From: Streptomyces flavotricini
GTDB taxonomy: Bacteria > Actinomycetota > Actinomycetes > Streptomycetales > Streptomycetaceae
NCBI RefSeq assembly: GCF_020639365.1
Contig: NZ_JAINUL010000001.1
Location: forward strand, 379,437 to 443,436
Direction of reading: 5' to 3'
DNA length: 64,000 bases
A program made the translations under genes and the position numbers. The notes beneath the pieces are model-generated. The model saw nothing but the letters and a program-made list of their open reading frames with translations, ran no database searches and was not told where the DNA came from. Shown piece after piece: positions 51,331 to 60,814 of the stretch. The stretch's first letter is position 1. Each line of letters begins with the position of its first letter.

Positions 51331-52869
51331 TCACTCTCCCGGACCGTCGAGCGCCCGGCCGCGGAGGAGCTTCTTGTCCGGCTTGCCCGCGTCGGTCAGA
51401 GGCAGCGCGTCGACGAAGTCGATGCGCACGGGCTCGTACATGGAGCCCTTCCGCTCCCGAACCATGGCGCGCAGCTCCTTCTCGTCGACGTCGCCGCCCT
51501 GCGCGCGGACGACGACCGCGTGGACCCGCTCCATGAGGTTGGCGTCGGGGACCCCGAACACGGCGCTCTGCAGGACCTGCGGATGGGAGTTCAGGACGTC
51601 CTCCAGTTCCACCGTGTACACGTGGCCTCCCACCACCACGATCATGTCCTTCAGCCGGTCCACGATCGTGATGTAGCCGTCCGCGTCGACGAAACCGATG
51701 TCACCGGTGTGCAGCCAACCGTCCCGCAGCACCTCGGCGGTGAGCTCGGGCTGCTTCCAGTACCCCTTCATCACGTGCCGGGAACGCACGCATATCTCCC
51801 CGCGCTCGCCCGCGGGCAGCTGCCGCCCTTCGGCGTCACGGACGGCGACCTCGACGCCCTCGATGATCTTCCCGGCGGTCCGCAGCAGTTCCGGGCGCCG
51901 CGGATCGTGGTCCTCGGGCGGGAGCATGCTGATCCCGCCGGCTTCGTTCTGGCCGTAGAACTGGTTCAGCACGGGGCCGAAGCGCCGGACCGCCGCCGCG
52001 AGGCGGGTCGGGGAGGAGGCGCAGCCTCCGTAGGTGAGCGAGCGCAGGCTGGAGGTGTCGGTACGGTCGACCTCGGGGTGGTCCAACAACTGGTAGAGGA
52101 GCGGCGGCAGCAGGAACACGTGGGTGATGCGCTCGCGCTCGACGGCGTCGAGCACGGCACCCGCCTCGAACCCGTCCAGCAGGACGACGGTGCCGCCTCG
52201 GTGCAGCGCGCTGTCCGCCATGAGGCCCGCCGCATGCGCGAGGGTGGTGCACACCAGGGCCCTGACCGGTCCGCCGTCGGACCAGCCCGATCCGACCGGC
52301 ACCCATTGCTCGAAGGTCGTGCAGATGGCCTTGGGATGGCCGGTGGTCCCACCGGTGTGACGGATGACGCAGATGTCCTGCGCGAGCGCCGAACCCGTGA
52401 ACGCCTCGGCGGACTCCTCGGCGGCGAGCCTCACCAGATCCGGGCCCGCGCCGGCTCCTCCCCCGAGAACCAGCACCCGCGCCGACGGCACCCGCCGGGA
52501 CAGTTCGGCGGCGCGCTCGCGGTGGGCCGGGTCGACGATCAGGACCCGGGTCTCGACGTCCCGGAGGATGTCGGCGTGCACGTCGGCGGAAAGGCCTGCG
52601 TAGAGGTGGTTCACGGCGCAGCCGAGCAGTCCGGCGGCGTAGCGGGCGGCGATCGTCTCGGGAAGGTTGCCGGCCAGGAGGGTGACCGTCTGGCCGCGCC
52701 GCACCCCCAGGGAGCGCAGCGCCCGGGCCATGCCGTGGACGAGATCGCGCAATTCACCCGCGCTCACGCGCCGGCCCCCGTGCACGAGGGCCTCACGGCC
52801 GGGTTCGTTTCCCAGCGCGTCGAGAATGTCTTCCACGTGGCTGCGGAAGCGTGCGGTGGTGTCGTCCAT
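51331..52869 (-). CDS. AMP-dependent acyl-CoA synthetase/ligase
   Basis: About 512 residues from ATG 52869 (GGGGA five bases upstream); ATG 52881 is an alternative. The ANL-superfamily motifs are present: HTGGTTGHPKAICTTF (P-loop, A3), QFYGQNEAGGISML (A5), DGWLHTGDIGFVDADGYITIVDRLKDMIVVVGG (A7-A8) and TDAGKPDKKLL with the catalytic Lys. It activates a carboxylic acid as acyl-AMP and transfers it to CoA or a carrier. Substrate is not predictable by eye; a fatty or aromatic acid is usual. It is monocistronic and divergent from the HEAT-repeat gene. Confidence 0.9.
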   Translation of the reverse strand: MDDTTARFRSHVEDILDALGNEPGREALVHGGRRVSAGELRDLVHGMARALRSLGVRRGQTVTLLAGNLPETIAARYAAGLLGCAVNHLYAGLSADVHADILRDVETRVLIVDPAHRERAAELSRRVPSARVLVLGGGAGAGPDLVRLAAEESAEAFTGSALAQDICVIRHTGGTTGHPKAICTTFEQWVPVGSGWSDGGPVRALVCTTLAHAAGLMADSALHRGGTVVLLDGFEAGAVLDAVERERITHVFLLPPLLYQLLDHPEVDRTDTSSLRSLTYGGCASSPTRLAAAVRRFGPVLNQFYGQNEAGGISMLPPEDHDPRRPELLRTAGKIIEGVEVAVRDAEGRQLPAGERGEICVRSRHVMKGYWKQPELTAEVLRDGWLHTGDIGFVDADGYITIVDRLKDMIVVVGGHVYTVELEDVLNSHPQVLQSAVFGVPDANLMERVHAVVVRAQGGDVDEKELRAMVRERKGSMYEPVRIDFVDALPLTDAGKPDKKLLRGRALDGPGE

Positions 52870-53071
52870 ACCGATCCCCATTGGTTGACTTGAGCAACTA
52901 GCGGGAGGCTAACGGCCGGTGATCCACAAACCCAAAGCCGGACGCTCAAATCCGGCCAATGCCCACGTCCTCACCCAAACATCACGGACTACCGGCCTGG
53001 CGCACCCGCCCTGCCGTCCTCCCACGCAATTGAGGCGACAGGGCGACGGAGTTGCCGGACGATGGCGGGCG

Positions 53072-55096
53072 GTGGGTGGCGAAGACGACCTGGTGGTGAA
53101 CGGGGCAGTGGTGACGGGAGCGTTGTCGAAGGCGCTGGATGCCGTGGTGTGGGACGGGCTTGAGACGCGGTCCGGGACGGATCCGGTCGAGGACGTGGCG
53201 CGGGCGCTTCGCCGGCTCTCCTCGGCGGGGACGGAGGCGGTGGAGGAGGACTGCTACCCGCTCTACTCCCTCGTCACGCGGGACGGGTGCGAAACGCCGT
53301 CCGCGGCGGCGGTCGCCCTGCCGTTCGTCATCGCGCTCGCCGCCGACCCGGCCATGGGCGTGCGGGTCGACCTCGTCGATCTGCTGGCGGCCCTGCACGC
53401 GCCGGCCCTGGCGGGCGAGGACTGGTCAGGGGCGTGGGCTCTGCTCGCGGATCCGGAGCCGACGGTGCGACGGGCGGCGACGGCGCTGCCGGCCGGGGTC
53501 GCACGGCTGCTGGAGCGGTGGCGGGTCGAGACGGACCCCACCGTGCGGCTGCCGCTGCTGCTCGCCCTCGGCGAGGCCGCTTCACGAGAGGCCGCTCCCG
53601 CAGAAGCCGGGGAGCCCGCCCGCGAGGCGCGAGCGGTCCTGGCCGGCGTACTGGACAGCGATGACCCGGTGCTGCGGGTCGCCGCCGTCCACGCCTCGGC
53701 GGAGCTCGACCGGGAGCTGCCGGTCCGGCAACTGGACCGGCTGATCGAGGTGTTCTCGGACCTCGCCCTGCGACCCCGCTTCGAAAGCGTCTGGTACACC
53801 CCGGACATCGAGGCTCCCTGGACCCGAGAGGACCTGGTCCGGTCGACGGCACGGCTGCTCGGGCACGATCCCGAGGCGGAACTCTCCTTCGCCGTAAGAC
53901 TGGTCGAGAGCGCGCGGCGCTCCGGGGACGGCGCACTGTGCCGGGAGGCGCTGGACCTGGCGTGGCGGCTCCTCACCGAGCGGCGCTCCGTGGAGTCCTC
54001 CCTGCTGCCGCTCGCGGGCATGCTGCTGGCCGATCCCGACGGCGCCGTGCGGCTGCGGGCCGCGAACATCCTCGCGGTGCTGGGCCCGGCGGCCGCGCCG
54101 TACGCGGACCGGCTGGCCGAGCTGCTCGACGACGACGCGACCGACCCGTACCTCGACGGATCGGTCCGGGAAATCGCCCGGTGGGCACTGACCCGGATCG
54201 GTGACCCCCGCGCCCTTCCGGGACTGGTCGAGCAGCTCCGCGCACAGGAGGAGGAGCAGGGCCGCGGCTACGTCATCGGTGATCCGCGGCGCCCGGACAC
54301 CAAAGACGTGCTGATCCCGCTGCGCGCACACGCGGACACCCTGCTGCCCGCGATCCGGGAGACGATCCGGCACTGCGGTGCCCGAGGCGGTGCGACCCGC
54401 AGCCTCCTCCCGGTACTGGAAGCCTGGGGCGAGGACGCGCTGCCCGCCCTGCCCGATCTCATCCCGCTGCTGGCGGACACCTGGACTTCGATCGACGTGA
54501 TGAGGGTGCTGCTGGCGATCGGACCGGCCGCCGCACCGGCCGTACCCGCGGTGCTCACCAGCCAGGTGCTGGACCACCCGGGCAATCACCGGTTCGTGGC
54601 CCGCACCGCCGCCCGTCTCGGCGCGGACCGCGCCGAAGCCCCGCGCCTCGTCGGCGAGGCGGTCATGCGTGCGGAGGAACCCGAGCTCGGGCCGATCGGC
54701 GGCCTGTGCGAGTTCGGCCGGGACGCGGCGCCCTACGCGCAGCGGGTGCGGCTCGCGATGGAGCACTCGACGCATTGGCCGCGGCTCACGGCGGCGATCA
54801 CGCTCTGGGAGATCACGGGCCGCGCCGAACCGACCCTGCGGGTCCTGGAGGAGTTCGTCCTGCCGATCGCCGACGGCGGTGACGGCTTCGGGCTCTTCGG
54901 CGACGCCCTGCGGGCCCTGATCCGGATGGGCGAGATCAGCCCGGCGATCCGGGAAGCGCTGCTGGCGGTGCGGCACTCGGATCGCCGCCTGTCCGCGGAG
55001 GGGGGCTACCCGATGGTCCTCCGCGACCAGGAACTGCGCGGCCTGATCGAGGAAGCCATGGCGTGCGCCGCCCTGGAGACGGGTGGGACGCCCTGA
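53072..55096 (+). CDS. HEAT-repeat protein, unknown
   Basis: About 674 residues if started at GTG 53072; GTG 53093/53096 and an upstream GTG 52919 are possible, and no start has a strong site. The whole protein is helical repeats of HEAT/PBS type: DPVLRVAAVHASAELDRELP, DPDGAVRLRAANILAVLGPAAAPYADRL, GSVREIARWALTRIGDPRALPGLVEQL and APAVPAVLTSQVLDHPG. This is a protein-protein interaction scaffold with no enzyme motif. Streptomyces carry many such genes; the partner is unknown. It converges on the alpha/beta hydrolase gene 15 bases away. Confidence 0.8.
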   Translation: MGGEDDLVVNGAVVTGALSKALDAVVWDGLETRSGTDPVEDVARALRRLSSAGTEAVEEDCYPLYSLVTRDGCETPSAAAVALPFVIALAADPAMGVRVDLVDLLAALHAPALAGEDWSGAWALLADPEPTVRRAATALPAGVARLLERWRVETDPTVRLPLLLALGEAASREAAPAEAGEPAREARAVLAGVLDSDDPVLRVAAVHASAELDRELPVRQLDRLIEVFSDLALRPRFESVWYTPDIEAPWTREDLVRSTARLLGHDPEAELSFAVRLVESARRSGDGALCREALDLAWRLLTERRSVESSLLPLAGMLLADPDGAVRLRAANILAVLGPAAAPYADRLAELLDDDATDPYLDGSVREIARWALTRIGDPRALPGLVEQLRAQEEEQGRGYVIGDPRRPDTKDVLIPLRAHADTLLPAIRETIRHCGARGGATRSLLPVLEAWGEDALPALPDLIPLLADTWTSIDVMRVLLAIGPAAAPAVPAVLTSQVLDHPGNHRFVARTAARLGADRAEAPRLVGEAVMRAEEPELGPIGGLCEFGRDAAPYAQRVRLAMEHSTHWPRLTAAITLWEITGRAEPTLRVLEEFVLPIADGGDGFGLFGDALRALIRMGEISPAIREALLAVRHSDRRLSAEGGYPMVLRDQELRGLIEEAMACAALETGGTP

Positions 55097-55111
55097 TCGG
55101 CAAGACACCCC

Positions 55112-55951
55112 CTAGACGCGAAAGACCTTGCGCAGGAGCTCGCCGAACTCGGTGGGGTGCGTGGTCAGGCCGGTGTGCCCGCCGGGGAAGTGCAGGAGTT
55201 CCTTGCCGAGTTGATCGGCCAGGAGGGCGGCCGGACGGTAGGGCAGCTCGCCCCGCGAGTCCTGACCGCAGGCGAGCACGAGCCGGTCGGACAGCGCCGC
55301 CAGCCGCTGGACGTCAGGGGCGTAGGACATGAAGCTCGGCACGATGCGCTCCACGAAGTAGGGCAGGTTGGCCATCGTCCGCTCGACCCGCGCCGCGGCC
55401 TGCGGCGGAAGCTTGATCTCGGCTCTCGGCTCCGTGGCGTCGCCGCCCTTCTTCAGACCCGCGGCGAACACGGCCATCGCCGGCATGAGCCCCTCGGTGC
55501 GGAGCGTCGCCTGCACGCGCTCGATGAGCATGCGATGTTCGGGGGCGTCCGGAAGGACCTCCACCACCGGCGGCTCGTGCGCCACCAGGAGTTCGACGCG
55601 TTCGGGGCGGGCGGTGAGCAGGTGCAGGGCGGCGATCGCGCCCGAGCTGGAGCCGAAGACGCGCGCGGGCTCGCCGGGCGAGAGCAGTTCCAGCAACCGG
55701 AAGGCGTCGTCGGCGTGTTCCGCCACGTGCTGCTCGGCCCCGGGGTCGTCCAGCGCGCTTCGGGACATGCCGCGCGGGTCGTACGTCGCGACGGTGCAGG
55801 CGGCGGCCAGGTCGTCGGCGATGCCGTCGAAGGAGGCCGCACCGCCCGTCCCTCCCGGGATCAGCAGCAGGAGCGGGCCCCGGCCGCGCACTTCGTAGTG
55901 CAGGGTCGCGCCGTTCACGCGCAGGTTGCCGATGGTCGGGGCGGTCGTCAT
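55112..55951 (-). CDS. Alpha/beta hydrolase
   Basis: About 279 residues from ATG 55951, which overlaps the tetR stop as ATGA. Oxyanion region LLLLIPGGTGGAASFD, YDPRGMSRSALDD, nucleophile elbow ARVFGSSSGAIAAL with S102, and a C-terminal His in FPGGHTGLTTHPTEF. This is the haloperoxidase/esterase-like branch seen next to TetR genes. Substrate is unknown. It is the second gene of a regulator-first operon and is probably the main target of that regulator. Confidence 0.87.
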   Translation of the reverse strand: MTTAPTIGNLRVNGATLHYEVRGRGPLLLLIPGGTGGAASFDGIADDLAAACTVATYDPRGMSRSALDDPGAEQHVAEHADDAFRLLELLSPGEPARVFGSSSGAIAALHLLTARPERVELLVAHEPPVVEVLPDAPEHRMLIERVQATLRTEGLMPAMAVFAAGLKKGGDATEPRAEIKLPPQAAARVERTMANLPYFVERIVPSFMSYAPDVQRLAALSDRLVLACGQDSRGELPYRPAALLADQLGKELLHFPGGHTGLTTHPTEFGELLRKVFRV

Positions 55952-56541
55952 GCGGAGTCTCCTTCTCGGGACGGGGGCCAGTGCTCCAGGAGGGTGTGGA
56001 GGGCGTCGAGTGCGCGGATCCAGGACCGCTGCGGTGACCGCTCGTGCGCGAACCCGCCCGCGGCCTCCAGGGCGACGAAGCCGTGGAACGTGCTCCGCAG
56101 CAACCGGACCGCATCGGTCAGGTCCGGTTCGGCCAGTCCGTAGCCGCGCAGCATGCCGTAGGTCAGCTCGATAGCGCGCCGTGGTCCGGGCGCCTTCGCG
56201 GCCAGTTCCGGGTCGATCCGGATCGGTGCCTGCGTCGCCGTGTAGCGACCCGGACAGGTCAGGGCGTACTCCCGCCAGGCGTTGGCGTACGCCACCAGCG
56301 CGTCCTTGCCCGCCAGCCCCGAGGTCGCCTCCGCGATGCGGATGGTCTTCTCGTCCGCCGCCAGCAGCGCGATCCGGCCGCGCAGGTCCTCGAGGCCACG
56401 GACGTGCGCGTAGAGGCTCGCGTCCTTCACGCCCAGCCGCCGCGCCACTTGCGACATGGTCACCCGGTCGAGCCCGACCTCGTCCGCCAGCTCGGCGCCC
56501 GCGGCGGTCACGCGCTCCGCCGTCAGTCCTGCCCGCGCCAT
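55948..56541 (-). CDS. TetR family regulator (TetR_C_33-like)
   Basis: About 197 residues from ATG 56541. The helix-turn-helix reads LTAERVTAAGAELADEVGLD, RVTMSQVARRLGVKDASLYA and HVRGLEDLRGRIALLAADE. The C-terminal domain has RYTATQAPIRIDPELAAKAP and FHGFVALEAAGGFAHERSPQ, typical of one TetR branch. It overlaps the alpha/beta hydrolase start. A 41-base nested palindrome sits 12 bases upstream of its ATG; autorepression through this site is very likely. Confidence 0.9.
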   Translation of the reverse strand: MARAGLTAERVTAAGAELADEVGLDRVTMSQVARRLGVKDASLYAHVRGLEDLRGRIALLAADEKTIRIAEATSGLAGKDALVAYANAWREYALTCPGRYTATQAPIRIDPELAAKAPGPRRAIELTYGMLRGYGLAEPDLTDAVRLLRSTFHGFVALEAAGGFAHERSPQRSWIRALDALHTLLEHWPPSREGDSA

Positions 56542-56552
56542 GCACCCTCCCC

Positions 56553-56593
56553 ATTCCTAGGAACCCTAGGTTAAACCTAAGACCCCTAGGAAT
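56553..56593. promoter_or_regulatory. Nested palindromic TetR operator
   Basis: Outer arms ATTCCTAGG (56553-56561) and CCTAGGAAT (56585-56593) and inner arms TAGGTT (56567-56572) and AACCTA (56574-56579) share one centre at 56573. The AT-rich 41-base site lies just upstream of the tetR start. Confidence 0.75.
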
Positions 56594-56847
56594 GCGAGCG
56601 AGATGTGTCGCCGCACCGCGAACGCGCAGGCCGAGGTGACCAATGCCCGCGTCCGGATCCCCGGCCGGCGCGGACAGCTGACGGAGTACCGGCCCTCCTC
56701 TGCCTGGATGGGGGCTCGCGTGACCAAGATCTGGACGGGCTCGCACGCGGTCAGGAGGGAACTGATCGGCCGCGACTTAGGACTGCAGCCGCTGTCGGCT
56801 CCGTTCCACATTCACGTTGTTCACATTCATCACAAGGGAGGTAAACC
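56594..56847. other. Upstream region of pntA
   Basis: About 250 bases between the tetR operator and pntA. Near the end, repeated TTCAC(A/G)TT-like text (56810-56835) is AT-richer than its surroundings and may be part of the pntA promoter. GGGAGG directly precedes the pntA start. No gene seen. Confidence 0.4.
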
Positions 56848-58389
56848 ATGGGTCATCCCGTACCGCAGCGGATCGGTGTCGCAGCCGAGACAAGCCCGGG
56901 AGAAACGCGCGTGGCGGCCACGCCGTCGACCGTGCGCCAGTTGGTCGCGCTGGGCTACGAGGTCATCGTCGAGTCGGGAGCGGGCACGGCCTCCGGTTTC
57001 TCCGACGACGCGTACGTCGCGCAGAGCGCGAAGGTCGGTGACGCCTGGAGCGCCGACATCGTACTGAAGGTCAACGCACCGTCCGGCGAAGAGATCGGGC
57101 GCCTGCCTGACGGCGCGACGCTGGTCAGCCTGATCGGCCCGGCGCTCAATCCCGGCCTGGTCGAGGAGCTCTCGCGGCGTCCCATCACGGTGCTCGCCAT
57201 GGACGCGGTCCCGCGCATCTCGCGAGCCCAGTCCTTGGACGTGCTCAGCTCCATGGCCAACATCGCCGGCTACCGCGCGGTCGTCGAGGCGGCACACGCG
57301 TTCGGCCGGTTCTTCACCGGTCAGGTGACCGCGGCCGGAAAGGTTCCGCCCGCCAAGGTCCTCGTCGCGGGCGCCGGCGTGGCAGGGCTCGCCGCCATCG
57401 GCGCCGCCAACAGCCTGGGCGCGATCGTTCGGGCCACCGATCCGCGACCCGAGGTGGCGGAGCAGGTCCGATCGCTCGGCGGCGAGTTCCTCGGTGTCGA
57501 GGTGGAGCACAAGGCCGGCACCGACGGGTACGCCAAGGCGACCTCCGAGGAATACGACCGCCGGGCCGCGGAAATCTACAGTGAGCAGGCCGCCGACGTC
57601 GACATCGTCATCACCACCGCCCTGATCCCCGGACGTCCGGCGCCGAAGCTGCTCACCGCCCAGGACGTCGCGAGCATGCGGCCCGGCAGCGTGATCGTCG
57701 ACATGGCCGCGTCGCAGGGCGGGAACGTCGCCGGCACGGTCGCGGGAGAGGTGGTCGTCACCGACAACGGCGTCACGATCATCGGCTACACCGACCTGCC
57801 CGCCCGGCTGCCGGCCCAGGCGTCCCAGCTGTACGGCACGAACCTCGTCAACCTGATGAAGCTGCTCACGCCGGCCAAGGACGGCCGGCACGTGATCGAT
57901 TTCGAGGACGTGGTGCAGCGGTCCATGACCGTGGTGCGTGACGGCGAGACGACCTGGCCGCCGCCACCGGTACAGGTGTCCGCCGCTCCGGTGGCGCAGG
58001 CGCCGGTGGCCGCGAAGCCGGTCGTACCCGAGAAGGGGCCGATGTCCCCGGCGGCCAAGTACCTGCTCGCCGGTACCGGGATGGCGGCGCTCTTCCTGCT
58101 GACCGCGTTCTCCCCGTCCCAGCTGATCGGGAACTTCACCGTATTCGTGCTCGCGATCGTCATCGGCTACTACGTCATCGGCAAGGTGCACCACGCCCTG
58201 CACACACCACTCATGTCGGTGACGAACGCCATCTCCGGGATCGTCGTCGTGGGCGCCCTCCTGCAGATCGCCCACACGGACATCACGATCACCGTGCTGT
58301 CGTCCGTCGCGATCCTGCTGGCCAGCATCAACATCTTCGGCGGATTCGCGGTCACCCGCCGCATGCTCGCCATGTTCTCGAGAGGCTGA
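56848..58389 (+). CDS. pntA: NAD(P)(+) transhydrogenase alpha subunit, with C-terminal membrane part
   Basis: About 513 residues from ATG 56848, behind GGGAGG. The NAD(H)-binding domain I has [60 protein letters not shown] and [20 protein letters not shown]. After a Pro/Ala linker (~370-400) come about four transmembrane helices ([20 protein letters not shown] onward). The enzyme couples proton flow to hydride transfer from NADH to NADP. Full E. coli-like PntA architecture, not split into PntAA/PntAB. pntB follows after seven bases. Confidence 0.93.
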   Translation: MGHPVPQRIGVAAETSPGETRVAATPSTVRQLVALGYEVIVESGAGTASGFSDDAYVAQSAKVGDAWSADIVLKVNAPSGEEIGRLPDGATLVSLIGPALNPGLVEELSRRPITVLAMDAVPRISRAQSLDVLSSMANIAGYRAVVEAAHAFGRFFTGQVTAAGKVPPAKVLVAGAGVAGLAAIGAANSLGAIVRATDPRPEVAEQVRSLGGEFLGVEVEHKAGTDGYAKATSEEYDRRAAEIYSEQAADVDIVITTALIPGRPAPKLLTAQDVASMRPGSVIVDMAASQGGNVAGTVAGEVVVTDNGVTIIGYTDLPARLPAQASQLYGTNLVNLMKLLTPAKDGRHVIDFEDVVQRSMTVVRDGETTWPPPPVQVSAAPVAQAPVAAKPVVPEKGPMSPAAKYLLAGTGMAALFLLTAFSPSQLIGNFTVFVLAIVIGYYVIGKVHHALHTPLMSVTNAISGIVVVGALLQIAHTDITITVLSSVAILLASINIFGGFAVTRRMLAMFSRG

Positions 58390-58396
58390 TCCCCCC

Positions 58397-59854
58397 ATGA
58401 CTGCCGCCACGGCCGCGCAGGCCGCTTACATCGTCGCCGCACTCCTGTTCATCCTCAGCCTCGCCGGGCTCTCCAAGCACGAAAGCTCCCGTTCGGGACT
58501 CGTGTTCGGCGCCTCCGGCATGGTGATCGCCCTCGCCGCCACCATCGGCCTGGCCTCGCGCAGCATCACCGCGACGGGGCTGACCCTGCTCGTCGTCGCG
58601 ATGCTGATCGGCGCGGGTGTCGGGTTCTGGCGGGCCCGAGTGGTCGAGATGACCGGCATGCCCGAACTCATCGCCCTCCTGCACAGTTTCGTCGGTCTGG
58701 CCGCCGTACTCGTCGGCTGGAACGGCTACTTCGAGGTCGAGGCGCAGGGCCCCGGGCACGCCGCGGTGGCGCAGGACCTGCTCGGCATCCACCACACCGA
58801 AGTGTTCATCGGGACATTCATCGGCGCCGTCACCTTCAGCGGCTCGATCGTCGCCTACCTGAAGCTGTCGGCGCGCATCAAGTCCAGCCCGCTGGTACTG
58901 CCCGGCAAGAACCTGATCAACCTGGGAGCCCTCGCCGCGTTCGCCGTGCTGACGGTCTTCTTCGTCATCCACCCGAGCCTCGGTCTGCTCATCGCGGTCA
59001 CCGCGGTGGCGCTCGCCCTCGGAGTACACCTGGTCGCCTCGATCGGCGGCGGCGACATGCCGGTCGTGGTGTCGATGCTCAACAGCTACTCCGGCTGGGC
59101 CGCGGCCGCGTCCGGCTTCCTGCTGAACAACAACCTGCTCATCGTCACCGGAGCGCTGGTCGGATCCTCCGGCGCGTACCTTTCGTACATCATGTGCCAG
59201 GCGATGAACCGCTCGTTCATCTCCGTGATCGCGGGCGGTTTCGGTGTCGAGGCCGCCGCGAGCGACGACACCGACCTCGGCGAGCACCACGAGATCACCG
59301 CCGAAGCCACCGCCGAGCTGCTCCTGAACGCCTCGTCCGTCGTGATCGCTCCGGGCTACGGAATGGCGGTCGCGCAGGCCCAGTACCCGGTCGCCGAGCT
59401 GACCCGCAAGCTGCGCGAGCGCGGGGTGGACGTCCGGTTCGGCATCCACCCCGTGGCCGGACGCCTGCCGGGGCACATGAACGTGCTGCTGGCGGAGGCC
59501 AAGGTGCCGTACGACATCGTCCTGGAAATGGACGAGATCAATGACGAGCTCTCCGACACCACGGTCGTGCTCGTCATCGGCGCCAACGACACCGTCAACC
59601 CCGCCGCCGCCGAAGATCCGGGCAGCCCCATCGCCGGCATGCCGGTGCTGCGGGTGTGGGAAGCGGAGAACGTCGTCGTCTTCAAGCGCTCGATGGCGAC
59701 CGGATACGCGGGCGTTCCCAATCCCCTCTTCTACCGGGACAACACCCAGATGCTCTTCGGCGATGCCAAGCAGCGGATGGAGGACATCCTCGGGGCGCTC
59801 GGATCCGACGGTTCGTCGCACCGCTCGCCCGCCGCGGCCATGGCCTCGCGGTAG
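58397..59854 (+). CDS. pntB: NAD(P)(+) transhydrogenase beta subunit
   Basis: About 485 residues from ATG 58397. Membrane domain II with eight or nine helices fills residues ~1-290, including [30 protein letters not shown]-like [18 protein letters not shown] and [20 protein letters not shown]. The NADP(H)-binding domain III follows: [60 protein letters not shown] and [12 protein letters not shown]. Intact and full length. A nested hairpin follows the stop. Confidence 0.95.
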   Translation: MTAATAAQAAYIVAALLFILSLAGLSKHESSRSGLVFGASGMVIALAATIGLASRSITATGLTLLVVAMLIGAGVGFWRARVVEMTGMPELIALLHSFVGLAAVLVGWNGYFEVEAQGPGHAAVAQDLLGIHHTEVFIGTFIGAVTFSGSIVAYLKLSARIKSSPLVLPGKNLINLGALAAFAVLTVFFVIHPSLGLLIAVTAVALALGVHLVASIGGGDMPVVVSMLNSYSGWAAAASGFLLNNNLLIVTGALVGSSGAYLSYIMCQAMNRSFISVIAGGFGVEAAASDDTDLGEHHEITAEATAELLLNASSVVIAPGYGMAVAQAQYPVAELTRKLRERGVDVRFGIHPVAGRLPGHMNVLLAEAKVPYDIVLEMDEINDELSDTTVVLVIGANDTVNPAAAEDPGSPIAGMPVLRVWEAENVVVFKRSMATGYAGVPNPLFYRDNTQMLFGDAKQRMEDILGALGSDGSSHRSPAAAMASR

Positions 59855-59863
59855 CCGGAGGGG

Positions 59864-59935
59864 CGCACCCCGCCTTCGCGCAGGATCGACCCGTCCGGTG
59901 GGACGGGTCGCAAGCCTCCGCGAGGGCGGGGTGCG
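59864..59935 (+). terminator. Nested hairpin after pntB
   Basis: An outer 11-bp stem (CGCACCCCGCC 59864-59874 with GGCGGGGTGCG 59925-59935) encloses a perfect 10-bp inner stem (59887-59896 with 59901-59910, GGTG loop). It starts ten bases after the pntB stop. Confidence 0.7.
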
Positions 59936-59983
59936 TCCGCGTTCCGAGGGCCGGCCCCCCTCTGTGTCACCCCTTGCCCTCAC

Positions 59984-60021
59984 CTATCGAAATTCGATAG
60001 ATTTCCATCGTGAATCGATGG
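59984..60021. promoter_or_regulatory. Twin 17-bp dyads upstream of the DUF2975/Xre operon
   Basis: CTATCGAAATTCGATAG (59984-60000) and CCATCGTGAATCGATGG (60005-60021) are both dyads of form C-Y-ATCG-N5-CGAT-R-G. Their centres are 21 bases apart, two helical turns, and the second ends 11 bases before the DUF2975 start. A binding site for the encoded Xre protein is the obvious reading. Confidence 0.7.
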
Positions 60022-60032
60022 AAGGATGAGCC

Positions 60033-60524
60033 ATGGGAAAGCTGACCGTGGGTGCGTTGCGCGCGGTGCTCGTGGTGGTGCTCACCGGGACCGTGCTCGT
60101 ACAGGCGCTGATGGTGTGGACGTTGATCAGTGGCAACGACCCGGAGGACGGTTCGATCCCGTTGACCCCGCTGCGCGTGATCACGATCCTGGGCCTGGGG
60201 TCGGCCCAGGTCGTCATGGTCTGCGTATGGCGGCTGGTGACGATGGTGCGCAGCGGAACCGTGTTCTCCCACGCCGCCTTCCGGTACGTGGACGTCATGA
60301 TCGGCGCGATCGTGTCGGCCGCCCTCGTGTGGTTCGCGGTCACGGCCATCAATGCGCCGGGCCAGCGGGAGGACCCGGGCGTCACCGTCATCATGAGCGG
60401 GATCGGCGTGGCCATCCTGGGGGTCGCGCTCATGGTCCTCGTCCTGCGGATGCTGCTCGCCCAGGCCGTCGCGCGCGACGTCGAGGCGTCTCGGATGCAG
60501 GCCGAGTTGGACGAGGTGATCTGA
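60033..60524 (+). CDS. DUF2975 domain membrane protein
   Basis: About 163 residues from ATG 60033, with GGAAGGATGAG upstream. Four hydrophobic helices are visible: LRAVLVVVLTGTVLVQALMV, ITILGLGSAQVVMVCVWRLV, MIGAIVSAALVWFAVTAINA and GVAILGVALMVLVLRMLLAQ. The segment VRSGTVFSHAAFRYVDVMIG is the conserved DUF2975 centre. The family is nearly always followed by a small Xre/YozG regulator, as here with a four-base overlap. Function is unknown; a membrane sensor or target controlled by that regulator is the usual guess. Confidence 0.9.
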   Translation: MGKLTVGALRAVLVVVLTGTVLVQALMVWTLISGNDPEDGSIPLTPLRVITILGLGSAQVVMVCVWRLVTMVRSGTVFSHAAFRYVDVMIGAIVSAALVWFAVTAINAPGQREDPGVTVIMSGIGVAILGVALMVLVLRMLLAQAVARDVEASRMQAELDEVI

Positions 60525-60754
60525 TGCCGATCACCGTCGACATCGACGTGATGCTGGCCAAACGGAAGATGTCCGTGGGTGAGCTCGCGGACCGCGTGGG
60601 GATCACGCCCGCCAACCTGGCGGTGCTCAAGAACGGCCGCGCCAAGGCGGTGCGCTTCGCGACGCTCGCCGCGCTCTGCGAGGTGCTGAGCTGCCAGCCG
60701 GGTGACCTGCTGCGCTGGGAAGCCGAGGAAGCCGCGGAAGCCGAGGTCGGCTGA
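60524..60754 (+). CDS. Xre/YozG-type small helix-turn-helix regulator
   Basis: About 76 residues from ATG 60524, which shares one base with the DUF2975 stop (TGATG). The whole protein is one Cro/CI-like domain: VDIDVMLAKRKMSVGELADR, VGITPANLAVLKNGRAKAVR, FATLAALCEVLSCQPGDLLR, ending in an acidic tail. It probably controls its own operon through the twin dyads upstream of DUF2975. Full length for the family. Confidence 0.92.
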   Translation: MPITVDIDVMLAKRKMSVGELADRVGITPANLAVLKNGRAKAVRFATLAALCEVLSCQPGDLLRWEAEEAAEAEVG

Positions 60755-60814
60755 CCCACCCGTGGGCCGGGTGTGAAAGCACCCGGCCCACCGGCACCAC
60801 CGCCCTCGCGGCTG

